A DNA stretch of 50,865 bases, taken from contig NZ_QRQC01000018.1 of assembly GCF_003475325.1 (NCBI RefSeq), positions 1 through 50,865 on the forward strand. The letters run 5' to 3'. This DNA comes from Collinsella sp. AF33-16. GTDB lineage: Bacteria; Actinomycetota; Coriobacteriia; Coriobacteriales; Coriobacteriaceae. The notes under the pieces are model-generated. The model worked only from the letters and a program-made list of their open reading frames with translations. It was not told where the DNA came from and did no database searches. The position numbers and the translations under genes are program-made. Positions 43,655-50,865 of this stretch are shown here, piece after piece (the first letter of the stretch is position 1; each line of letters begins with the position of its first letter).

Positions 43655-46654
43655 CTATTTCTTAAGAAGGTACGAATAGTTGTCGCGCACAGCCCTGATG
43701 GTCAGGCGGACGGCCTCGGGAAGGCCAGTGTTGACGGCATCGACCGAGACGGTGCGGACCGTGCCGGCGACGCGGACCTTAAAGTGATCCTCGCCCACGG
43801 CCAGGAAGCCCTCGTTCTCGGAGTTCTCCATGTCCTCCTCGCTCCAGAACAGGGTGAGCTTGTCCTTGTAGGGACGACCCTCCTGGTAGGGGCAGAACAC
43901 GGCGCAGTTGCCGCACTCGTTGCACATGCCATCGACGTGGACGACCTGATGCTTGGCCAGGCCCGGCACCTTAATGGCCACGTTGGCGCGGTTGGGGCAC
44001 ACGTCGCAGCAGACCTCGCACACCGAACCGCAGCCCAGGCAGCGGGTCTTAGTGCAGTTGCGCTTGTCGCGGCACAGCGACCCCTTGCGCTCGTAGCAGG
44101 TGTCCTCGCGACCGGCCTGCTCGTTGCAGTCGGCGTACTTGTTAAAGTCCACGCCGGCGATGGCGCGGGCGACTTCGGCGGCGTCGGCAATAGCCTCGAC
44201 CACGGTGGCCGGACCGCGACGGCAATCGCCTGCAGCCCAGACGCCCTCAACGCCGGTGGAGGTGGCGGCAAGGCGGCCGCGACGGTCGTGCTCGACGCCC
44301 ACAGCATCGTACAGGCTGGCATCGATGCCCTCGCCCACGGCGCAGATCACCGTGGTGGCGGGAAGCTCGACGGTCTCGCCCGTGGCGACGGGGCTGCGAC
44401 GGCCGCTTGCATCCGGCTCGCCAAGCTCCATAACGTCGCAGGTCAGCACGGCGCCGTTGAGTGCCTTGGGCGCCAGCAGCTCGCAGAACTCAACGCCGTC
44501 GGCAAGAGCAAGATCAAGCTCTTCCTCGTCGGCGGGCATCTGCTTCTTGGTGCGGCGATACACCAGGCGCACGTTCTTCACACCAGCCAGGCGCTTGGCC
44601 ACGCGGGCAGCATCCATGGCGGTGTTGCCGGCGCCGATGACCACGACGTCCTCGCCCAGCTCGAGCTTCTCGCCCTTCTTGGCGGTCTCGAGGAACTCCA
44701 GCACGTCGAGCTCGGCACCCTCGCCCAAGCCCGCAGAGCCGGGCATCCAGGCACCGGTGGCCACGACCACGTCGGTAAAGCCCTGGGCCTTGAGCTCTTC
44801 AATGGAATCCACGCGAGCGTTGAGCTGCACCTTGGCGCCAAAGGCCAGGCAGAGCTCGGCATCGTGGGAGATATCGTCGCTCGCAATACGGAACTCGGGG
44901 ATCACGTGGCGGACCACGCCGCCGAGCGAATCGCGGGCCTCGAAGATGGTGACGGGCACGCCGGCGCGCGTCAGGAAGAACGCCGTCGCCAGGCCGGCCG
45001 GGCCGCCGCCGATAACGGCAACGTTGCGCTCGCCGTCGTTTGCGATGGCCTGGGCGCGCAGCTTGGGCAGCACGGCGGTCATGGCCTCGCGGGCGGCCTT
45101 GAGCTTGCTGGCGCGAATCTGGGCGCCCTCGGGCTCGTAAAATGCACGCTCGCAGGCACGGCCGCAGGGATGCGGGCAGATGGTGCCGGTAATGAACGGC
45201 AGGGCGTTGCGCTCGATGATGATGTTGAGCGCGTCCTCGTAGCGGCCCTCGTCAACAGCCGCCAGATAGGCGGGAATATCCTGTTGGATGGGGCAGCTCG
45301 TGCGGCACGGCGTGGTAAAGCAGTCGGAAAGCGGGCTCTTGCCGGCGACCTTGCGGTCGGGCAGCGGGCGCAGCGGCTTCTTGTAGAGCGGGTTGGTGAG
45401 CGAGTCGGTCTGGATCGCAGTCACGGCCTCGAGAGAGACGCCCGCGAACGGCTTGCCGTCCAGGTCGGTAAACTCGCCGGCCATCTGACTAAAGCGCTCG
45501 TAGCCACCGGGCTTGAGCACATCGGTCGCCAGGGTAACGGGCCAAATGCCGGCGTCATACAGGGCGCGGATGTTGTAGACCGTGGCACCGCCGGAATAGC
45601 TGATGCGCAGCTTGCCGTCAAACTGCTCGGTGATGCGGCGGGCGGCCTCGATCGTCAGCGAGAACAGCGAACGGCCGGACATGTACATCTCGGTGGAGGG
45701 CAGCTCGTCCTTGGTCACGTCGACGGGGAACGTGTTGGTCAGCTTGACGCCAAACTCCAGGCCGTGCTCGGCGCACAGGGCAATCAGGCGCTCGAACATG
45801 GGCACGGCGTCGGCCCACTGCAGGTCCTCGCGGAAGTGCGTGTCATCGAAGACGATGTAGTCAAAGCCCAGCTCGTTGAGGCGCTGGCGGGCAAACTCAT
45901 AGCCCAGCAGCGTGGGGTTGCACTTGATGTAGGTATTGAGGCCCTTCTCGGTGATGAGGTAGGTCGCGATGCGCTCAATCTCCGCCGGCGGGCAGCCATG
46001 CAGCGTGGACTCGGTAATGGAGTTGGAGACGCGCGACGGGATGGACTCGACAAACGCGGCATCGACATGCTCAAACTTGTCCAGGTTAGCGAGCGCCCAC
46101 GTGCGGCACTCGTTCCAAACCTCGGAGCCGCTGGCGTCCTTCATGCCCTCAATGTACGCATCGACCTTGGGGCTCTTAATGCCCTCCAGGTCATAACCCA
46201 CGGACATGTTGAAGACAAAGCCGTCCGGGCTGCCCAGACCATACTCGCGAGCGATCAGGTGGCAGGCGAACCATGCCTTCACGTACTCGGCAAAGGCCTG
46301 CGGAACCTCGAGCTCGGTCGACCACTCGCAGTTGTAGCACTCGTCCTGCGCCACGATACAGGGCTTGTTGACGCACTTGGAGAGCTCCTCGCCGTCCATA
46401 ACCTGAACGGTCTTAAGCTCAAAGAAGCGGGAACCGGCCACATAAGAGGCCACGATGTTCTGGGCAAGCTGCGTGTTGGGACCGGCGGCCGGGCCAAACG
46501 GAGTCTCGATGCGCTCGTCAAAAATGGGAAGCGCACCCTCCTGGTTGGTCGTGACCATCTTGCGCACGCCAAAGATGGCGTCCTGGGTCTTGTGCTCCTC
46601 GATGATCCAGTTCATCAGCTGCGAAAACGGGATCGGCCTCATGATGTCGCTCAT
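43655..46654 (-). CDS. ygfK: YgfK, putative FAD/Fe-S oxidoreductase
   Basis: The 999-aa product has an N-terminal domain typical of YgfK (PIPFSQLMNWIIEEHKTQDA). A GltD-like part follows with an FAD site (GGGPAGLATAFFLTRAG), an NAD(P)-binding GAGNTAMDAARVAKRL and the Cys cluster region (CRTSCPIQQDIPAYL). Fe-S cysteines lie near the end (CLGCGSVCEVCCDVCP and CNECGNCAVFCPYQEG). It was once called a selenate reductase subunit; YgfK is part of the anaerobic urate degradation set and is thought to handle purine ring reduction or electron supply. The ATG at 46654 follows GAGGAG; 41 upstream in-frame codons are unsupported. Confidence 0.92.
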   Translation of the reverse strand: MSDIMRPIPFSQLMNWIIEEHKTQDAIFGVRKMVTTNQEGALPIFDERIETPFGPAAGPNTQLAQNIVASYVAGSRFFELKTVQVMDGEELSKCVNKPCIVAQDECYNCEWSTELEVPQAFAEYVKAWFACHLIAREYGLGSPDGFVFNMSVGYDLEGIKSPKVDAYIEGMKDASGSEVWNECRTWALANLDKFEHVDAAFVESIPSRVSNSITESTLHGCPPAEIERIATYLITEKGLNTYIKCNPTLLGYEFARQRLNELGFDYIVFDDTHFREDLQWADAVPMFERLIALCAEHGLEFGVKLTNTFPVDVTKDELPSTEMYMSGRSLFSLTIEAARRITEQFDGKLRISYSGGATVYNIRALYDAGIWPVTLATDVLKPGGYERFSQMAGEFTDLDGKPFAGVSLEAVTAIQTDSLTNPLYKKPLRPLPDRKVAGKSPLSDCFTTPCRTSCPIQQDIPAYLAAVDEGRYEDALNIIIERNALPFITGTICPHPCGRACERAFYEPEGAQIRASKLKAAREAMTAVLPKLRAQAIANDGERNVAVIGGGPAGLATAFFLTRAGVPVTIFEARDSLGGVVRHVIPEFRIASDDISHDAELCLAFGAKVQLNARVDSIEELKAQGFTDVVVATGAWMPGSAGLGEGAELDVLEFLETAKKGEKLELGEDVVVIGAGNTAMDAARVAKRLAGVKNVRLVYRRTKKQMPADEEELDLALADGVEFCELLAPKALNGAVLTCDVMELGEPDASGRRSPVATGETVELPATTVICAVGEGIDASLYDAVGVEHDRRGRLAATSTGVEGVWAAGDCRRGPATVVEAIADAAEVARAIAGVDFNKYADCNEQAGREDTCYERKGSLCRDKRNCTKTRCLGCGSVCEVCCDVCPNRANVAIKVPGLAKHQVVHVDGMCNECGNCAVFCPYQEGRPYKDKLTLFWSEEDMENSENEGFLAVGEDHFKVRVAGTVRTVSVDAVNTGLPEAVRLTIRAVRDNYSYLLKK

Positions 46655-46752
46655 AATGAGCTCCTCTCTGTAACGCCCGGCGAGACCGCGCGGCGGGCGC
46701 AAATACGGTGCAGCGCTAGCACAGCGCCGGCGACCCCGCGGAGGCCGCCTAT

Positions 46753-46788
46753 ACGCGCGTCGGATGTGGCGAAACATCCGACGCGCGT
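46753..46788 (-). repeat. Perfect 15-bp hairpin between ssnA and ygfK
   Basis: ACGCGCGTCGGATGT and ACATCCGACGCGCGT enclose a 6-nt loop, 15 nt past the ssnA stop and about 100 nt before ygfK. No T-run follows. It may set the ratio of ssnA to ygfK mRNA. Confidence 0.65.
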
Positions 46789-46802
46789 GAATCTACTTGT
46801 AA

Positions 46803-48158
46803 TTAGTAGGCGCGATCGTTGAGCGTGCTCCAGAGCTTCTTGGACTCAGCCATGGTCCACGCGTTGATCTTGTCCTCATCAATACCGACAAACTCGCGAT
46901 CCTTGTACAGGACGCGGCCGTTGATGATGGTGGTGCGGCAGTTTTTGCCCATCATGCCAAAGAGCATGTGGCCGTCGATGTTCTCCTCACTCAGCGGCGT
47001 AAAGGGCTTGTAGTCCATGACGATGACGTCGGCGGCAGCGCCGGCCTCGAGCACACCGAGCTTGCGATCGAAGTACTTGCTCGCCATCTTGGCGTTGTTC
47101 TCGAACAGCATGGTCATGGCCTCGCACCAGCCCACGTTGGGCATGGCGGCGTTGTGGCGCTGGATGATCAGGAAGACCTTGAGGCTCTCGAGCATATCGT
47201 GGGTGTAGGCATCGGTGCCCATGCACACGGGGATGTCGCGGCGGAAGAACTCGAGCACGGGGGCGCAGCCCACGGCGTTGCCCATATTGGATTCGGGGTT
47301 GTTGACGAGCCAGGTGCCGGACTCCTTGACGATATCCATCTCGGCAGGCGTCACGTGGATGCAGTGGCCCAGCATGGTGTCGGGACCCAGCAGGTTGTGC
47401 TGCAGCAGGCGCTCGACGGGGCTGATGCCGCCGCGGTTGAGGCGGGAATCCCACACGTCGTTCATGCCCTCGCACACGTGGATGTGGAAGCCGGTCAGAC
47501 CGTTGTTGGCCTCGGCCATCTTGTCCATGGTCTCGTCCGAAAGCGTAAAGGTGGCATGTCCGCCAAACATGGCGGCGATCATGTGGTTGTCGTTATCGCG
47601 ACGCTCCTTGGCGGCCCACTGGGCAAATTCGGCGTTCTCGGCAATGGCCTGGTCGCATTTTTCCTGGCCGCGGCGATCGGAGACCTCGTAGCACAGGCAC
47701 GAACGCATGCCTAGCTCCTGAGCTGCGTCCTTAATGGTGAAGAGGCTTCCCGGGATCTCGCAGAAGCTCGCATGGTGATCGAAGATCGTGGTGACGCCAT
47801 CGCGGATGGAGTCAAGAATCGTGGCGTAGGCGCTGGCCTTGGTGCCGTCGAGCGTCAGGTTGTCGTCGATCTTCCACCACTGCTGCTCAAGATTCTCCAG
47901 GAAGTTGGTGGGGTTGCAGCCCTTAATGGCAAGGCCGCGGGCCAGACCCGAGTAGATGTGGGTGTGGCAGTTGATGAGTCCGGGCATGATGAGGTTGCCC
48001 TGGGCGTCGACGTACTCGGCATCCGGGTACTTGGCCTTGAGCTCGCACTCGGGACCTACTTCGACGATCGTATCTCCGTCAATGGCGACCGCACCGTTTG
48101 GAATGAACGGGGCCTGAGCGTTGCGAGTAAAGACGGAACCGTTAGCGACCAGAAGCAT
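46803..48158 (-). CDS. ssnA: SsnA family amidohydrolase (aminohydrolase)
   Basis: A 451-aa metal-dependent hydrolase of the guanine deaminase/TrzN superfamily, with the first ligand pair H65/H67 (NCHTHIYSG), later His motifs (GFHIHVCEG, LGHCIH) and the Asp of GTDAYTHD. SsnA is a constant member of ygfK/xdhD clusters and of the urate degradation set; its exact substrate is not established. The ATG at 48158 follows AAGGGAG; an in-frame ATG six codons earlier is less likely. Confidence 0.92.
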   Translation of the reverse strand: MLLVANGSVFTRNAQAPFIPNGAVAIDGDTIVEVGPECELKAKYPDAEYVDAQGNLIMPGLINCHTHIYSGLARGLAIKGCNPTNFLENLEQQWWKIDDNLTLDGTKASAYATILDSIRDGVTTIFDHHASFCEIPGSLFTIKDAAQELGMRSCLCYEVSDRRGQEKCDQAIAENAEFAQWAAKERRDNDNHMIAAMFGGHATFTLSDETMDKMAEANNGLTGFHIHVCEGMNDVWDSRLNRGGISPVERLLQHNLLGPDTMLGHCIHVTPAEMDIVKESGTWLVNNPESNMGNAVGCAPVLEFFRRDIPVCMGTDAYTHDMLESLKVFLIIQRHNAAMPNVGWCEAMTMLFENNAKMASKYFDRKLGVLEAGAAADVIVMDYKPFTPLSEENIDGHMLFGMMGKNCRTTIINGRVLYKDREFVGIDEDKINAWTMAESKKLWSTLNDRAY

Positions 48159-48306
48159 AAATGCTCCCTTCAACATCAGAGGCGGGGTTTGACACCTCTG
48201 ACATAGCGGAGTGCGAAGCGCCGGCCTACACCGGAAACGGGCCCTCTCCCGTCAACGCTTCACCAAAGGGGCAAACCCTTTGAAGTGCGGCTTGGCGCCG
48301 CATGAC

Positions 48307-48336
48307 GTCGGCGGACGAGGCGATGCGTCCGCCGAC
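48307..48336 (-). repeat. GC-rich hairpin between the permease gene and ssnA
   Basis: GTCGGCGGACG and CGTCCGCCGAC form a perfect 11-bp stem with an 8-nt loop, 17 nt past the permease stop. No T-run follows, so read-through into ssnA is plausible. Confidence 0.6.
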
Positions 48337-48353
48337 GAATAGCACCGAATTGG

Positions 48354-49748
48354 TTACTTCTTGCTCTCGGGCAAGACCAGATCCACGGCAGCGTCCTTGG
48401 CAGCATCGATGTGCTGAGCCACAACCGGCGTCTGCGGAAGGATCAGGTTAAGGACAATGGCCATGATGGCGGTGGGAGTTACGGCATTGGAGCCGATGAC
48501 GGTGGACACCCAGGCGGGCATACCCTCGCCGGCAAGGCAGCCGCTGGCCATCCAGATACCCAGGCCAAAGACGACGGAGGTGCCGACGATGGTGGTAGTG
48601 CGCTGCGTGAGGCCCTCGCGGGTAAACATGCGCACGCCGTTCATGGTGATGGTGCCAAAGACGCCGACGGTCGCGCCGCCGATGACGGGCTGCGGGATAG
48701 CGGAAAGGACGGCAGAGAGCTGCGGGAACAGACCGGCGATGGCAAAGACGGCCGCGATGATCACAAAGACCCACTTGTTGACGACCTTGTTGGAGCAGAT
48801 GATGCCCACGTTCTGGCCAAGGGCGCTGGTGGGAAGACCGCCCAGCAGACCGCCGACCATAGAGGTGAGGCCCTGGGACACGATGGCGCCGGAGAGCTCG
48901 CGCTCGGTGGGCATACGGTCGATGGAGCCCAGGCAGGCGGCGGAGACGTCACCAATAACCTGGATGGCAACCATGGGGAACACGACGGCGAGGGTAATGC
49001 AGACCTCGGGATCAAACTCGAGCGCGTAGGGCATGAGCTTGGGAAGGGCAAAGACCTGAGCGGTGGCGACGCTGGAGAAGTCGATCATGCCAAAGGGGAT
49101 GGAGACGATCATACCGACGATCATGCCAAAGAACACGGATCCCAGCTTGAGCGTGCCCTTGCCAAAGTTGGCGAGCGCAAAGACCACGGCGAAGGTGATA
49201 AGAGCGACGCACCAGGCCTGCGGGGTGCCCCACAGCGGCGTACCCATACCGCCGGCCATATACTTGACGGCCGTGGGATACAGCGAAACGCCGATGGAGA
49301 AGATGACCGTACCGGTCACGACGGGCGGGAACAGCCACTTGATCTTGCTGTAGGCCAGACCAAAGAGGACCGCGACGGCGCCGCCGACAATCTCGCCGCC
49401 CAGCAGCGCACCAAAGCTAAAGCCCGAGGCACCCATGGCCTGCAGGGCCGGCAGGAACGCGAACGAAACGCCCATGACGATGGGCAGGCCGCCGCCGATG
49501 CGACGGAAGGGAGCGAAGGCCTGAAGGGCCGTATCGATCGCCGAAAGAATGAGCGCGACCTGGATGATGTCGGTGCTCTGCTGGCTATTAAAGCCGTAGA
49601 CGCCGGCCATGATGACCGCCGGGGTAATGATGCCGGCAAACGATGCCAGTACGTGCTGAAGGGCACACGGGATCATTTCCTTAACGGGAGGCATGCCTTC
49701 GCGAGTGAACAGGGCTTCAGTGCCGTTCGTAACCGTCTCCTGGGTCAT
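48354..49748 (-). CDS. NCS2/NAT family urate-xanthine permease
   Basis: The 464-aa membrane protein has about 12-14 hydrophobic segments, the TM1 motif PCALQHVLASFAG and the nucleobase transporter signature GQNVGIICSN. E. coli relatives are UacT (urate) and XanQ/XanP (xanthine). Position next to ssnA, ygfK and xdhD supports purine import, most likely urate or xanthine; the exact substrate cannot be settled from sequence. It is divergent from a YheO-type regulator and has a good candidate promoter. Confidence 0.92.
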   Translation of the reverse strand: MTQETVTNGTEALFTREGMPPVKEMIPCALQHVLASFAGIITPAVIMAGVYGFNSQQSTDIIQVALILSAIDTALQAFAPFRRIGGGLPIVMGVSFAFLPALQAMGASGFSFGALLGGEIVGGAVAVLFGLAYSKIKWLFPPVVTGTVIFSIGVSLYPTAVKYMAGGMGTPLWGTPQAWCVALITFAVVFALANFGKGTLKLGSVFFGMIVGMIVSIPFGMIDFSSVATAQVFALPKLMPYALEFDPEVCITLAVVFPMVAIQVIGDVSAACLGSIDRMPTERELSGAIVSQGLTSMVGGLLGGLPTSALGQNVGIICSNKVVNKWVFVIIAAVFAIAGLFPQLSAVLSAIPQPVIGGATVGVFGTITMNGVRMFTREGLTQRTTTIVGTSVVFGLGIWMASGCLAGEGMPAWVSTVIGSNAVTPTAIMAIVLNLILPQTPVVAQHIDAAKDAAVDLVLPESKK

Positions 49749-50100
49749 TTGACCACCAATCCTCGAAGTAGTTGTTTTCGCATCTAACGCTCTATTGTGA
49801 CGCAGTGCGGGGTTGAGGTTGTGCCTTCATTGCATATCGTATTAAAGATGATTCTCATTCTCAATAATAATTTTTTGTTATCAGACTATTCTTCAGCTGA
49901 AATCACGCATTTCCGCAGTTCAGGAAAGTGTCTGGTCAAAATAACATCTAACTTTTCTTTTGGTCAACCGTTTACCGCTAAATTCCTACCGTTCGTCTGC
50001 ATTACGCAATGTACCTGCGGATATACGAGATGATGGGCAGCGTGTTACCATGAGAAAAAATTGTTATGAACATTTCCGATTTCACCCAAAGGAGTTGCCC
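49749..50100. other. Intergenic region between the permease and the second regulator
   Basis: A 352-bp AT-rich divergent control region with a minus-strand promoter (49836-49864), an overlapping Fur-box-like sequence and two direct TGGTCAA repeats (49933-49939 and 49961-49967), plus one inverted copy at 49749-49755. No gene is supported. Confidence 0.6.
49836..49864 (-). promoter_or_regulatory. Candidate promoter of the permease gene
   Basis: On the minus strand TTGAGA and TACGAT are separated by 17 bp, about 88 nt upstream of the permease ATG. The spacer reads GAGAATGAGAATCATC, close to a metal-regulator (Fur) box. Confidence 0.5.
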
Positions 50101-50757
50101 GTGAACGAGACCGTACGTCGCTTTTTGCCGATGGTCGATTTTCTGGAGCAGGTACTCGGCAAGAACAGCGAAATCGTGCTGCACGATTTCTCGGATCCCG
50201 ACCACGCCATCGTCGATATTCGCAACGGCATCGTGAGCGGCCGCAAGGTCGGCGGCCCCGCCACCGATCTGGCACTCAAGATCATGCACGACGCCAAGTA
50301 TCGCGACCTGCCGTTTATTACGGGCTACGAGGGCCGCGGCGCCGGCGGCAAGACGTTGGAGTCAGCGACGTACTTTATCCGCGAGAATGACGAGATCGTC
50401 GGTATGCTCTGCGTCAACACCGACCTCTCGACCGTGCGTTCCATCAACGCCATGGCGCAGCAGCTCATGGCGTGCTTCGACGCGGCGCCGACGCGCACGG
50501 AGCCCGCCCCTATCGAGGTCGAAAGCCTTTCGGAGTCCACACAGGAGCTCATCGACCGCAGCATTGCCGAGTTGCTGAGCGCGCGCGGGCTGGATGTAGC
50601 GTCGCTTGGTCAGAGCGACCGCGTGGACGTCATTCGCCACCTCAACGGCAACGGGGTGTTCATGCTCAAGGGCGCCGTGGCCTGCGCCGCCACCTCGCTG
50701 GGCATCTCGGAGCCCAGCGTCTACCGCTACCTGCAAAAAGTCCGCAAGGAGGGCTAA
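50101..50757 (+). CDS. Second YheO-type PAS/helix-turn-helix regulator
   Basis: The 218-aa product has the PAS-like domain (SEIVLHDFSDPDHAIVDIRN, GIVSGRKVGGP, TYFIRENDEIVGMLCVN) and a C-terminal helix-turn-helix (RVDVIRHLNGNGVF, then LGISEPSVYRYLQKV). A GTG at 50101 with AAAGGAG 6 nt upstream is preferred to an in-frame ATG at 50050, which lacks a site. It is divergent from the permease gene and aligns over its whole length with the regulator at 28045, so each half of the purine locus has its own paralogue. Confidence 0.85.
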   Translation: MNETVRRFLPMVDFLEQVLGKNSEIVLHDFSDPDHAIVDIRNGIVSGRKVGGPATDLALKIMHDAKYRDLPFITGYEGRGAGGKTLESATYFIRENDEIVGMLCVNTDLSTVRSINAMAQQLMACFDAAPTRTEPAPIEVESLSESTQELIDRSIAELLSARGLDVASLGQSDRVDVIRHLNGNGVFMLKGAVACAATSLGISEPSVYRYLQKVRKEG

Positions 50758-50830
50758 CGAGCAAAATGGAGCGCGGCTCCACAAGCGATTCGTCACCTGA
50801 CAAAAGACCCTGCAGCTCGCACGCTGAACT

Positions 50831-50864
50831 GCCTCCCATTTCTTGGACATGAGAAATGGGAGGC
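50831..50864. terminator. Hairpin after the second regulator
   Basis: GCCTCCCATTTCT and AGAAATGGGAGGC form a perfect 13-bp stem around an 8-nt loop, 73 nt past the stop. The window ends here, so any T-run is cut off; it could also be the edge of a larger repeat. Confidence 0.5.
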
Positions 50865-50865
50865 T

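Noticed and set aside
40383..43679. Very long plus-strand open frame (about 1,100 codons) opposite xdhD and the ferredoxin
   Set aside because: Leucine/histidine/glycine-rich shadow of the real minus-strand genes, which carry all Fe-S and molybdopterin motifs.
43784..46822. About 1,000-codon plus-strand open frame opposite ygfK
   Set aside because: Composition is typical of an antisense shadow; ygfK on the other strand has clear FAD and Fe-S motifs.
50831..50864. End of an insertion sequence
   Set aside because: Only one hairpin is visible at the window edge; no transposase or target duplication can be seen.

Overview
The window looks like a chromosomal segment of a high-GC gut actinobacterium of the class Coriobacteriia, most likely Collinsella or a close relative. 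This rests on protein sequence style, gene content and the gut-anaerobe purine cluster; no 16S rRNA gene is present to confirm it. About 48 genes or gene remnants are supported.

Region 1 (1-8.5 kb) is housekeeping: tyrS, a U32-family (RlhA-like) RNA-modification protein, a class A penicillin-binding protein, argR, a glycosyltransferase and truA. Region 2 (8.6-18.5 kb, all minus strand) is the distal spc operon plus the alpha operon: rplE-rpsN-rpsH-rplF-rplR-rpsE-rpmD-rplO-secY-adk-map-infA-rpmJ-rpsM-rpsK-rpsD-rpoA-rplQ. It starts abruptly at rplE, with no rplX or rplN upstream.

Region 3 (18.8-28.7 kb) and region 5 (40.3-50.8 kb) are two halves of an anaerobic purine/urate degradation locus of the selenium-dependent molybdenum hydroxylase type. 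The first half holds xdhC-like, yqeB, yqeC, hydantoinase (hyuA/ygeZ-like), mocA-like, ygeW, ygeY, ygeX and a YheO-type regulator. The second holds an XdhD-like fused molybdenum hydroxylase, a four-cluster ferredoxin, ygfK, ssnA, a urate/xanthine permease and a second YheO-type regulator. Together they would import a purine, oxidise or reduce the ring, open it hydrolytically and turn the small products into ammonia, carbamoyl units and carboxylic acids. Two AACAAA-N3-TTTGTT palindromes, centres 51 bp apart, lie between ygeX and its divergent regulator.

Region 4 (28.8-40.3 kb) separates the two halves and looks like an accessory or defence island. It carries a Pro/Ala-rich membrane protein, a GmrSD-like DUF262-DUF1524 protein, a large protein of unknown family with a glycine-rich hydrophobic segment (with a frameshifted upstream extension), a DEDDh exonuclease, a toxin-like 41-aa membrane peptide, an ATPase_2/DUF234 protein plus a remnant of a second copy, and an AbiEi-like protein. 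The most unusual feature is three intergenic arrays of a 62-bp hairpin unit (about 14 full units at almost exact 62-bp spacing). They bracket the ATPase and AbiEi-like genes, and the unit orientation flips inside the third array exactly where the only 61-bp step occurs.
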